Positions 7,980 to 16,787 of a stretch of 64,000 bases of DNA are shown one piece after another. The stretch is taken from the NCBI RefSeq assembly GCF_042652345.1, contig NZ_JBHSJJ010000004.1:248001-312000 (forward strand). Direction: 5' to 3'. Made by a program: the position numbers and the translations under genes. Numbering within the stretch: position 1 is the first letter of the stretch; every line of letters starts with the position of its first letter. The DNA comes from Negadavirga shengliensis. GTDB taxonomy: Bacteria > Bacteroidota > Bacteroidia > Cytophagales > Cyclobacteriaceae. Under the pieces are notes generated by a model. That model was not told the origin of the DNA. It saw nothing but the letters and a program-made list of their open reading frames with translations, and did no database searches.

Positions 7980-10565
7980 ATGAAGAGGATTAAAATTATA
8001 CTGTTAGGTGCATGTGTGGCACTATTGGGATCAGGGCAATTGCTGGGACAGGAGCCGCTTGTATTGGCCAATGATTACATACAGATCCAGTGGCAAAAAT
8101 CAGAAGATGGTTATGTCATTGATAAGATCATGATGGCGGCAAATGACGGGTGGGAGGTAATTTCCAATCCATCGGGAGAATATACCCTACTTTGGTCCAA
8201 AACCGAACCCAAAGAAAGGACAGATAGGGAATTCACTACCGCCCACGGAGAAGAGTTTCCGGGAAGCTCCTATAAATATTTGATAAATACATGGAAAAAC
8301 AGAACAAGTGCTTTTGCGCTGAATGTAGGTCATGAACCTGAATATTTTTATCCTTCCCATGCGGAAATGATCAGTCCGGATGAATTGAAATTCTCCCATT
8401 CCACCATTTTTGCAGACTTTGACATACATTGGAAGCTTGACCGGGACCAGCCTCAGGATATTTTGGTCTGGATGGCCTGTACAGTTAAAGTACCCGGTTA
8501 TTATTCCCTGGCTTCCCCTTCTTTGCTTACGGTAGATGAAAAAGGCTTGAAATGGGCCACTGTACCCGGGTATTTCCATGGAGACCGGATGGAAGAGAAT
8601 CTGCCCATCAGTTACGCCTATGGAAACGGGGTTCCAGCCTTGCCCATCATATTCAGTGAAAAAACGGCCAGTACCTTAAGCCCTATTATCGAATCCAAAG
8701 AGGGATTCACGCTGTCGGCTATTGCCATGCCCGATATGGCCAGGAATCCGTGGATAGCAGACCGGAATAACCATCATCAATGGCAATTGGGGCTCTCTCA
8801 TAAGAACAGCAGGTCCTTGTTGAGCCCTACCCTTTATTATCCCATTATGGGTGAGGGAAATGCCTATTTTAAAGAGGGGCAAAGCTTGGTGATGGGATTT
8901 CGATTTCATCTCAGTAACGGCGATTGGTTTTCTTCCATGAAGCACGCCGCATACACCGTGTATGATTTTGAGAAAAGTCTGCAGCTTCGCCGCAACCAGG
9001 AATCCCTGAGCCACAGGCTGGAGCGGATGGTAGGGTATTTGACCGATCCCGAAACCTCTCTTTGGCGGGTTGAGACATTTGAGGGCAGGGAAATAGGGGC
9101 CCAAGCTTATTTGGGAGGTGTGGTAGGCGCAGACCGGGATGCGATGAAAAACGCCGATTACGGGGCCATGTGGATGTTGGCACAGGCTACAGGCAATCCG
9201 TTATTGAAAGAAAAGGTCCTTCCCTATGCGTTGCAGTTCAAATTGGCACAGCAGCAGATGGAGCCAGGGTTTTTCCAAGGCGCCGCCATAGGCCAATATT
9301 ATCTGTCCAAGTCCAAACGCTTTGTGGAAGAATGGGGGGATATGGTAGAACCCATTGCGCTGACTTATTATATCATGTTGGACATAGGGAATATGCTGCT
9401 CTTCGAGCCGGATAATCCGGAACTGAAGGAACGTCTGGGACTTGGGGCCGCCCTGCTTATGGATTGGCAGCGGGAAGACGGGAGTTGGCCGGTCGCCTTC
9501 AACAGGGAGGAGGAAGCGCTTTTTAAAGAACTTCAGGATTTTCGGCCCACTTTCTATGGTCTTCTTGTGGCCTACCGGATGTTGGGGGATGAAAAATACT
9601 TGATGGCGGCCAAAAAAGGTGCCGATTGGTTTTGGAACAATGGCGTAGTCCATGGCAGTTTTTTGGGAGTATGCGGGGATGCCCGTTATGTACCCGATTT
9701 TGCCACGGGGCAAACCGCACAGGCATTTTTGGACTTGTATGAATCAGCACCGGACCCAAAATACCTTGAAGCGGCGGTAAAGGCGGCAAAGGTTTATACC
9801 AGTCATGTCTATACCCATCCCATTGCGGATAAAACTTTGGTCAACACTAATGGCAAACTGAGACAGAATTGGGAGATATCCCAGGCCGGGCTGAGCTTTG
9901 AACATGGCGGGGCCATTGGTTCCGCTAACGGCAACGGGCCCATTCTCCTCGCCAGCCATGCGGGGATGTTCATACGGATGCATGCATTGACCGGAGAGCG
10001 GTTGTTTGCCGATATGGCGAGGGCTGCGGCCGTTGGCAGACATGCTTTTGTGGATGAAGATACGGGTGTGGCCTCGTACTATTGGAGAAGCATGGATGCG
10101 GGGGCAGGACCATTTCCACACCATGCCTGGTGGCAGGTCGGTTGGATTACCGATTACCTGATGGCTGAACTGGCGCTTCGTTCAGCCAACAGGATCAACT
10201 TCCCAAGCGGTTTTGTTACGCCAAAAGTAGGCCCTCACAAAACTTATGGATTTGCTCCCGGGACGGTTTTGGGACAGGCTGCCGGGTTGGAGGTGCTTCC
10301 CGGCTTTGTGAAAATCTCCAATCCAAATTTTGAACACATCATTGCCGCTTCAATGGACAAAAACAAAAGGTGGATTTTGTTGCTCAACCAGTACCATGAG
10401 GTGCAAAGCGGTACCCTGAATCTTGCCTCCTCAAACCAGGGAGAACCCGGAACAATCAGATTGTTGGATGCAGAAGGAAAGGCGCAGAAGACTTTTGTGA
10501 AGGATGATGCCATAGAGATTCAGGTCGATGGCTATGGCCTTGCCATTTTAGAAATTCAATATTGA
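7980..10565 (+). CDS. Large exported protein with alpha-toroid-like C-terminal half, function unknown
   Basis: The ATG at 7980 starts a good signal peptide (MKRIKIILLGACVALLGSG, cleavage near GQLLGQE) and gives 861 residues. A TTG at 7947 would overlap the previous gene and only add a poor N-terminus. The first 370 residues look beta-rich, as in the N-terminal domains of many six-hairpin glycosidases and lyases. From about 390 to 760 there are repeated helical blocks rich in aromatic residues (DWQREDGSWPVAFN, YGLLVAYRMLGDEKYL, DYLMAELALR) that resemble an (alpha/alpha)6 toroid. I cannot assign a CAZy family or catalytic residues. It lies 29 bases after the FAD enzyme and 7 before GH31, so it belongs to the same operon and probably acts on the same carbohydrate. 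Confidence 0.7.
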   Translation: MKRIKIILLGACVALLGSGQLLGQEPLVLANDYIQIQWQKSEDGYVIDKIMMAANDGWEVISNPSGEYTLLWSKTEPKERTDREFTTAHGEEFPGSSYKYLINTWKNRTSAFALNVGHEPEYFYPSHAEMISPDELKFSHSTIFADFDIHWKLDRDQPQDILVWMACTVKVPGYYSLASPSLLTVDEKGLKWATVPGYFHGDRMEENLPISYAYGNGVPALPIIFSEKTASTLSPIIESKEGFTLSAIAMPDMARNPWIADRNNHHQWQLGLSHKNSRSLLSPTLYYPIMGEGNAYFKEGQSLVMGFRFHLSNGDWFSSMKHAAYTVYDFEKSLQLRRNQESLSHRLERMVGYLTDPETSLWRVETFEGREIGAQAYLGGVVGADRDAMKNADYGAMWMLAQATGNPLLKEKVLPYALQFKLAQQQMEPGFFQGAAIGQYYLSKSKRFVEEWGDMVEPIALTYYIMLDIGNMLLFEPDNPELKERLGLGAALLMDWQREDGSWPVAFNREEEALFKELQDFRPTFYGLLVAYRMLGDEKYLMAAKKGADWFWNNGVVHGSFLGVCGDARYVPDFATGQTAQAFLDLYESAPDPKYLEAAVKAAKVYTSHVYTHPIADKTLVNTNGKLRQNWEISQAGLSFEHGGAIGSANGNGPILLASHAGMFIRMHALTGERLFADMARAAAVGRHAFVDEDTGVASYYWRSMDAGAGPFPHHAWWQVGWITDYLMAELALRSANRINFPSGFVTPKVGPHKTYGFAPGTVLGQAAGLEVLPGFVKISNPNFEHIIAASMDKNKRWILLLNQYHEVQSGTLNLASSNQGEPGTIRLLDAEGKAQKTFVKDDAIEIQVDGYGLAILEIQY

Positions 10566-10572
10566 TTAGAAT

Positions 10573-12852
10573 ATGTTTATGAATAAACCCTCCATATCGC
10601 TGTTATTGCTGATCCTTTTTGTGTCTTGTAAATACGACACCCATGAATTTGTGCTTGAAAACGGGACGCACAGGTTTATCCTGAGCAGAGACAATACAGC
10701 TTTCCAACTGGAAACAAAGGATGGTGAAGTCCTTTTACCCAGACATCCAGACGGAGGGATTTTATTGGGTGACGAAGGGTCAAATAATTTAACCTATAGT
10801 CAATTGGTTTCGGTAACCGCCATTGCCCATGATCGTTTAAAGGGCACAACGGTAAATAAGAATGGTAAAGAGCTGGAATTTGAAATTACATTGGGTGAGC
10901 ATTGCCTCCAAATCGTGTGTCAGCCTGCGGATAAAGGCAAACTGACCATGGAATTGCAAACAGGGGGAATAGGGGGACCTGTATATGGACTGGGAGATCA
11001 TGGCGGCTATGAAGGGAGAACAGATCTTTTCGGATACACCAACGACCATTTGATCAATGACAGGACAGACCGGTACAACTGGAACCACTACCGTTTCATT
11101 TCCTCATTTGTCATTTTTCCAGCCCAGGGAATTGGTCAGGTGGTTTTTGACCGTGGTTCCAAAAGAGTGGCTTTTGGTCAACATGGCAACCGGATGGGTG
11201 TAAACGGCTCCGAAGTATTACGTGCCTACTATTTTTTTGGCCAACCCGAAGAAATTTATGCAGCCTACAAAACCGCTAAAAATGAAGCAGGCTATCCGGA
11301 TAAGAAGCCTAAATATGAATTTTTTGAAATCGGGTATGAAGCCTTTGGTTCACTGGGGTGGAACACTTATCAATCTTCCGTGGAGAAAGATATTCAGATG
11401 TATTTGGATAAAGGCTATCCCTTAAAATGGGCGGTGGTAGGCAGCGGGTTTTGGAAGGGGGAGCGGAGAACACCCAGAGAAGGCAGCACCACGGCTTTTG
11501 GGATTTGGGACGAGGAGAAGGCCCTTTCCCGAAGCGATGGTTTGCCAAATCCCCGCTATCCGGATGTGACGGGGTTCAAAAATTTTTTTAAAGAGAAGGG
11601 CATCAAGCTCTTGCTGGGTTCCAGAATAAACTTTAAAGCACTTGAAGAAGATGGGGGAAACTATTATCCTGATAATGACGGCCCTTTTATCCCGCAGGCA
11701 CTGGAAAGGGGATATTTCGTCAAAGATGCAAACGGGGAACCCGGGAAGTTCAAGGTTAATTTCCCGCAGGGAAGCAATTATATACTCAATACGGATCTTC
11801 CTGAGGCTGTCGACTGGTTCATCGAACAGTTTGACAGATGGGGTGCTGATGGCATAAAAGAGGATATGATGCTTCAGGACGGTGTACTGTTGAATAACGA
11901 CGGAAAACTGAACCCGGTCAATGAGAAACTGATGGACCTGGGTAAGATGGTGATGGTACGCAATACGGCCTACGGTGTTCCCGGAGACATCATGCGGCTG
12001 GAAGACACTAAATACGGCTTCGATCAGGACAGGACCCTGATCAATGCGCTTAACTATGCCTTCAGTGGGGTGGGGAACATTTACCCCGATATCGTGGCCG
12101 GCAAATACCTGGAAAATCCTTTGTCCGAGGATGAAAAGAGGTATTTTGTCCGCAATGCCATGACGGCTGCTGTGATGCCTGTCATGTCACTGGGATATGG
12201 GCCCTGGCATATGAAAAGCCCCGAATACGAAATGGCGGTCAAAAAAGCGGTGGATTTTCACCACCAGTTGGTCCCTTATATATACAGTGAGGTACAACGG
12301 GGCTACGATACAGGCTTTCCGTATGCGATGACGCCCTTGCCTTTGGCTTTCCCCAAGGATGAAGATACCTATTACTTGGCGGATTCTCTTAAAAAACAAT
12401 ACAGCTGGATGATGGGAGAGTCGCTAATGGCTGCCCCTCTCTTTGGAAATGATTATGCCTCCGCGCAGGAAAGGGATGTCTATTTTCCGGAGGGCAAGTG
12501 GATGGATTGGCAAAGTAAAGAAGTGATTGAAGGACCCCGAACCATCAAAAATTATCCTCTTCCGGATAATAAAATACCGTTATGGGTAGGAGGAAAGGAT
12601 GTGATCGTCCTAAGGGAGGAGGAAGGTCTCCGTGCCTATTATTTCCCTCTTAATTTTTCAGGAAGGCCTTATACCTTTTATTTTCCGGACGGTCACTCCA
12701 CTGCCGAAATCCATACGCCTGCGGTTGCCGGTGACCGTTACTTTGTGCAGCTTCCTGATGGAAAGAAAACGGAGTTGAAAATTAACAAGGACATGGGTGG
12801 CTTTGGCTTTTCCATCACGTCCGGCCAGCGATATGTCCTTTCCGCAGAATAA
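10573..12852 (+). CDS. Glycoside hydrolase family 31 lipoprotein
   Basis: The 759-residue protein has a lipoprotein signal (SISLLLLILFVSC, Cys near residue 19), so it is likely tethered to the outer or inner membrane. The GH31 barrel follows. DGIKEDMM places the predicted nucleophile at Asp431 in the K-x-D context. RLEDTKYGFDQDRT carries the candidate acid/base Asp486, and the post-catalytic ALNYAFSGVGNIYPDI block resembles the family signature. Family members act on alpha-glucosides, alpha-xylosides, alpha-galactosides or sulfoquinovosides by a retaining mechanism; the specificity here is open. It starts 7 bases after the previous gene and ends 29 bases before the GH9-like gene. ATG at 10579 is an alternative start. 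Confidence 0.85.
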   Translation: MFMNKPSISLLLLILFVSCKYDTHEFVLENGTHRFILSRDNTAFQLETKDGEVLLPRHPDGGILLGDEGSNNLTYSQLVSVTAIAHDRLKGTTVNKNGKELEFEITLGEHCLQIVCQPADKGKLTMELQTGGIGGPVYGLGDHGGYEGRTDLFGYTNDHLINDRTDRYNWNHYRFISSFVIFPAQGIGQVVFDRGSKRVAFGQHGNRMGVNGSEVLRAYYFFGQPEEIYAAYKTAKNEAGYPDKKPKYEFFEIGYEAFGSLGWNTYQSSVEKDIQMYLDKGYPLKWAVVGSGFWKGERRTPREGSTTAFGIWDEEKALSRSDGLPNPRYPDVTGFKNFFKEKGIKLLLGSRINFKALEEDGGNYYPDNDGPFIPQALERGYFVKDANGEPGKFKVNFPQGSNYILNTDLPEAVDWFIEQFDRWGADGIKEDMMLQDGVLLNNDGKLNPVNEKLMDLGKMVMVRNTAYGVPGDIMRLEDTKYGFDQDRTLINALNYAFSGVGNIYPDIVAGKYLENPLSEDEKRYFVRNAMTAAVMPVMSLGYGPWHMKSPEYEMAVKKAVDFHHQLVPYIYSEVQRGYDTGFPYAMTPLPLAFPKDEDTYYLADSLKKQYSWMMGESLMAAPLFGNDYASAQERDVYFPEGKWMDWQSKEVIEGPRTIKNYPLPDNKIPLWVGGKDVIVLREEEGLRAYYFPLNFSGRPYTFYFPDGHSTAEIHTPAVAGDRYFVQLPDGKKTELKINKDMGGFGFSITSGQRYVLSAE

Positions 12853-12881
12853 AAACGAATAAGTGAAGTATACAACCCAAA

Positions 12882-15212
12882 ATGATCATGATCAAATATC
12901 CAACAGCCTTTCACATAACCGATATACCTATTGTGCCGATTATTTTTTGCTGTTTTCTTCAGTTCTCCGCCATTCCACTTGCCGCGCAGAATGATTTGGC
13001 CCAAACCGGCCAGGCAGTTGCCAGTTCCGCCTTGGAGGGCAATGAAGCCGCCAGGGCCATCGATGGGAAAAGGGAAACGCTTTGGGCCAGTGGTAAGGAT
13101 GATGAGGAGCCATGGCTCATGGTAAGACTGCCGGGGGCCACAGAGCTGACCCGGATCCAGGTCATTTTTGGGCAGGAACTTGCGCCACCCCAAAATTTCC
13201 ACTTGCAGTATCTCCTTAACGGCGAGTGGCGTAACATCAAAACCGTGAGGGACAACGGGAGTCATGCTGCGGACATCCTGTTGGAGAAAGAACTTCTGAC
13301 CGATAGGATCCGCCTGGCTTCAGGAGAAAGCCAATCCATGCAGGTGGCTGTTTTTGGGCTTTTCGGGCAGCCTTACGAGGATACGTCAGCCATGGAAACA
13401 AAAGCCGTATTGGTCAACCAGAGCGGCTATAATTTGCACAGAACCAAACGTTTCACTGCCCCTGAAATACCGGATCACACCGGCTTTGAAATACGACAAA
13501 AAAACCGGCAAGAGGTTCTTTATCGGGGCAAAGTGGTGGAAGAAAAAGGAGACTTTACCGATTTCAATCCCAGATCTGACAAGGAATATGTCATCAGGGT
13601 AGGAGATGAGGAATCTTTTCCTTTCCGGATAGGGCCGTACTGGCTTGAGCGGGTGACGTACAGGTTGATGTTGGACTTTATGATCGGCGCCCGGCATTAT
13701 GTGGGCAATGTGGAGGAAATCCGGCCCCTTTCTTTTGAATGGCGGGACGGGGATTTCTTTAACTGGGCCCTGCAAAGCTTTGTGGCTCTTTATTTGGCCA
13801 ATCCCGGGGCTTTTGAGCGCATGGAAGTTACCGCACCTTATAGGGACAATGCAACCTTTCCCGAAACCTATAAAGGGCTTTGGGGCGCTCTGGAACCGTA
13901 TATTGAAGAAACGCCTGACATCGTGCGGTTGATCCATTGGGATGCGGATGTGAAGGTTTCCCAAAGATTGGATCACGAAATGCAAAAAGCCGAACTCGCC
14001 CATTTTCTCTATGCCTGGCCTTACCTTAAACGTTGGCTTCCCCAACAGAACTTCAACAGGGTTTATGAGTATGCGAGGGAGGTGTGGGAGAAAAGCACCG
14101 TTTCCGAGCATGCCAATTCCAAATATGACCAAAGTCCCGAACATAATCTTCTGGCTTTAAAAACCCGGTTGGGAACCACCAAGGGAGAGATGCCTCCCGG
14201 GTTTTCGGTCATTCCTAACCTGATGATGTATAAGGTAGCCCAGCGGGAAAATGAAGCCGATGCCCATAAATATTTCCAGGCGGCTTACCGGCAGATGGAA
14301 TGGATGATCGCCAATTTGGATTGGCATGATCCCATGACCACCAAAGGCCAGCGTATGTCCGAACACTTGACCATGCGGGCATTTGCTTATTTTCACAGCC
14401 AATTTCCGGATCAGGCGCCGGCTGGCCTGGTGGAAAAAGTTACCGGTTGGGCCGGGGTAGCTCTGTCGCGTTCCGACAACATGTGGGATTTCAGAAAATA
14501 CGACGATGATGATTGGGTGCCACCGGGATGGAATGAAACCGGCAACGTCCTTGGATTTCCCGCAGCGGCATTGGCTGCCATGTCGGTTTTGGGAGATGGG
14601 GATATCAAGGATAAGTTGGAAATTTTGGTGTGGTCACATATGGAAAATGCCTTTGGGAGAAACCCGACGGGAAGACAATTTTCTTACAAAGGCCCCGAAG
14701 AAGTGGAAGGGGTAGATCTGGGTTGGTACAGCCGGCATAAGGGGGGGATAGGCCTGCTGGAAGAATTGCCCTTTGTGTTTGACGGATCGCCCAAATCGTT
14801 TCATTATCCCAACCATCCCGGGGCCGGTAACCTGGGATGGACGGAAGGCTGGGTACAGTTCAACACGGCTTTTAATACCAGTATGGCTTATTTGGCCAAT
14901 TACTATACGGAGATCTCCCTTGAAAAAAAGAATACCGGTCAGTTGACTATCCGTCTAAAAGCTCCGCTTAATTTTCACGAGGATCAAACGGACAGTTTGG
15001 CAATGAATATCCGTAACATGTTAGGTGACAGCATAACTGTGGTTTTGAAGGAGGAAAACCCTTTTTCAGACACCTTGACGGCTACGGTAAAAATTGAAGA
15101 TGGCGGTATAAAAGCCGAAGGACAGGTTTTACCGTTAGGAAAGGGAGGTAGTATAGAGGCAAGTTATGGGTATGGCTATTTCAGAAAAACAGCGACAATC
15201 GTTGTGGAATAA
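12882..15212 (+). CDS. Divergent GH9-like enzyme with N-terminal F5/8-type (discoidin) and Ig-like domains
   Basis: The 776-residue protein has a signal peptide ending at about IPLAAQ (residue 36). Residues 40-165 have the pattern of an F5/8 type C carbohydrate-binding module (ASSALEGNEAARAIDG, LWASG, PPQNFHLQYLLNG). Next comes an Ig-like segment with VLVNQSGYN, the hallmark of the CelD_N domain that precedes GH9 catalytic domains. The C-terminal toroid keeps the GRNPTG block (from about residue 592) and TEGWVQFNTAFN, where Glu655 aligns with the GH9 general acid. The usual DAGD nucleophile block is not obvious, so the chemistry may differ. It is the last gene of the operon. The call as GH9-like is an inference from these motifs. 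Confidence 0.65.
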   Translation: MIMIKYPTAFHITDIPIVPIIFCCFLQFSAIPLAAQNDLAQTGQAVASSALEGNEAARAIDGKRETLWASGKDDEEPWLMVRLPGATELTRIQVIFGQELAPPQNFHLQYLLNGEWRNIKTVRDNGSHAADILLEKELLTDRIRLASGESQSMQVAVFGLFGQPYEDTSAMETKAVLVNQSGYNLHRTKRFTAPEIPDHTGFEIRQKNRQEVLYRGKVVEEKGDFTDFNPRSDKEYVIRVGDEESFPFRIGPYWLERVTYRLMLDFMIGARHYVGNVEEIRPLSFEWRDGDFFNWALQSFVALYLANPGAFERMEVTAPYRDNATFPETYKGLWGALEPYIEETPDIVRLIHWDADVKVSQRLDHEMQKAELAHFLYAWPYLKRWLPQQNFNRVYEYAREVWEKSTVSEHANSKYDQSPEHNLLALKTRLGTTKGEMPPGFSVIPNLMMYKVAQRENEADAHKYFQAAYRQMEWMIANLDWHDPMTTKGQRMSEHLTMRAFAYFHSQFPDQAPAGLVEKVTGWAGVALSRSDNMWDFRKYDDDDWVPPGWNETGNVLGFPAAALAAMSVLGDGDIKDKLEILVWSHMENAFGRNPTGRQFSYKGPEEVEGVDLGWYSRHKGGIGLLEELPFVFDGSPKSFHYPNHPGAGNLGWTEGWVQFNTAFNTSMAYLANYYTEISLEKKNTGQLTIRLKAPLNFHEDQTDSLAMNIRNMLGDSITVVLKEENPFSDTLTATVKIEDGGIKAEGQVLPLGKGGSIEASYGYGYFRKTATIVVE

Positions 15213-15457
15213 CTATCCGCAAAAAAACACAAGGATCATGTTTTCCTAGTCCCCGGTGGATGCATTCATCAAGATATGCCTTTTGTGATCATTATTGATT
15301 TTCGGGCACATAAAAAATTCACGAAACCGGTCCTTGTGGGGAAATAAAAAACTTTTCGTTTATATCGGGATAATCAAAACCAATATTATTTTTAGAAATA
15401 TGCAATAGTTTTATCAAAATTCTTTAACTTGTATAGGTTTTGTTTTAATATTCTTTT

Positions 15458-16783
15458 ATGTCCTCTATTCATAAAGGTTTAACGGTGACTGTTTCTATTG
15501 ATGAAGATAGGTTGGAAGCTGTTAATGCCTTGCTAGAGGGATTTAGGAAAGACCTGGCCGACGATGTGGCCACATACCGTCAAAAACTACCCAGCACTTT
15601 TTTTATCAGCTGGCTGACCTTGCCCGCTCAAAGCTATGCGGAAAAAGAACAGTTGCCTGCCCGGATTTTGTTGATGACCAGTTACGTGGGCAGCAAAAGG
15701 CGGCACATAAAGGAACTGGCCTCCGTTATGGGAAAACATTTGAAAATGGTGTTTGGTCATAGCCATGAGTTTCCGCATTGGGTTGAGGGAAATAAAGGGA
15801 TGGAGGATTTTTTGAATAAGAAAGGTGTTTTCCACGCTTTTTATTCGGGTTTTAAGTTTGTTTTGCCGGAGGATGTTCCTAAGGAAAAGCACTTGAAGGA
15901 AACGGTGTATACCTACTTGAATGAACAACGGAGCACAGAGGGGTTCGATCAGCCATCTCCGGAGCAGATCAAACAAAAAATCGAGGCATTCATATGTGAT
16001 AATCCTGATTTAAAATGGGCGTACAAAAGGCCGCACGAAACCAAAAGAGACCGTTTAAAGATGCTTGTTCCACTGTTGCTCTTTGCGTGCATCATGCTGG
16101 GATCTTTGGTTTGTCTGGTGCTTTCTTTTTTTATGGATGTTCTCATTTTAAAAATAGGGGCAATTATTCTGCCTGCATTCCTGTTGGTCATGTTTTTTCT
16201 ATTCCTATGGCTTAGGATCAACGAAAACAACCCCCATATTCCCAATAAACCGGTAGAGGACGGTTGGATCAGGAAAATCGTCATGCGGGAAAAAAATCCT
16301 GTGATCAATGAAATGACTGTAATTGCTCCCTTGAAAAAAGGATGGATCAGAAGAATTTTTCTCGCGGTATCCCTCCGTCTTATTTCACTGGTAGGTTATT
16401 TCACCTACATACCCACGGTACACACCGCCCGGTGGTTACAAATAGACAAGGGCAAACGGCTTGTTTTTATTGCGAATTTTGACAACATATCCGAGGCTTA
16501 TGCGCATGATTTTGTAGACAGTGAAAACAGATCCCGGAATTTGTCGGTGATCTTCAGTCACGCAGCCGGCTTTCCTCCTACAAAGTGGCTGGTAAAAAAA
16601 GGGTATAACCACAGAAGCGAATACATGAAAGGCGTGAGGGCCCATCAGAAAATCACCCAATTTTGGTATGCTTTCAACACCGAACTGAGCGTGGAAAACC
16701 TAAAAACCAACAGGAGGTTTAGGGAAGGCTTGTTTAAATCGATGGATGAAGATAAACTCAGGGAATGGCTTTTAACGATCTGA
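15458..16783 (+). CDS. Two-helix membrane protein associated with DyP peroxidase, function unknown
   Basis: This 441-residue protein has a soluble N-terminal domain (about 1-200) and two strong adjacent membrane segments at about 205-250. A second soluble domain follows (about 310-441) with IPTVHTARWLQIDKGKRLVFIANFDN. I recall similar domains as uncharacterised partners of DyP peroxidases and other heme oxidases, but I cannot name a family. The stop is 4 bases before the DyP start, so the two are surely co-transcribed. The topology suggests that two cytosolic or periplasmic domains are held at the membrane. A role in docking the peroxidase or handling a membrane lipid substrate is an inference. 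Confidence 0.65.
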   Translation: MSSIHKGLTVTVSIDEDRLEAVNALLEGFRKDLADDVATYRQKLPSTFFISWLTLPAQSYAEKEQLPARILLMTSYVGSKRRHIKELASVMGKHLKMVFGHSHEFPHWVEGNKGMEDFLNKKGVFHAFYSGFKFVLPEDVPKEKHLKETVYTYLNEQRSTEGFDQPSPEQIKQKIEAFICDNPDLKWAYKRPHETKRDRLKMLVPLLLFACIMLGSLVCLVLSFFMDVLILKIGAIILPAFLLVMFFLFLWLRINENNPHIPNKPVEDGWIRKIVMREKNPVINEMTVIAPLKKGWIRRIFLAVSLRLISLVGYFTYIPTVHTARWLQIDKGKRLVFIANFDNISEAYAHDFVDSENRSRNLSVIFSHAAGFPPTKWLVKKGYNHRSEYMKGVRAHQKITQFWYAFNTELSVENLKTNRRFREGLFKSMDEDKLREWLLTI

Positions 16784-16787
16784 ATTC

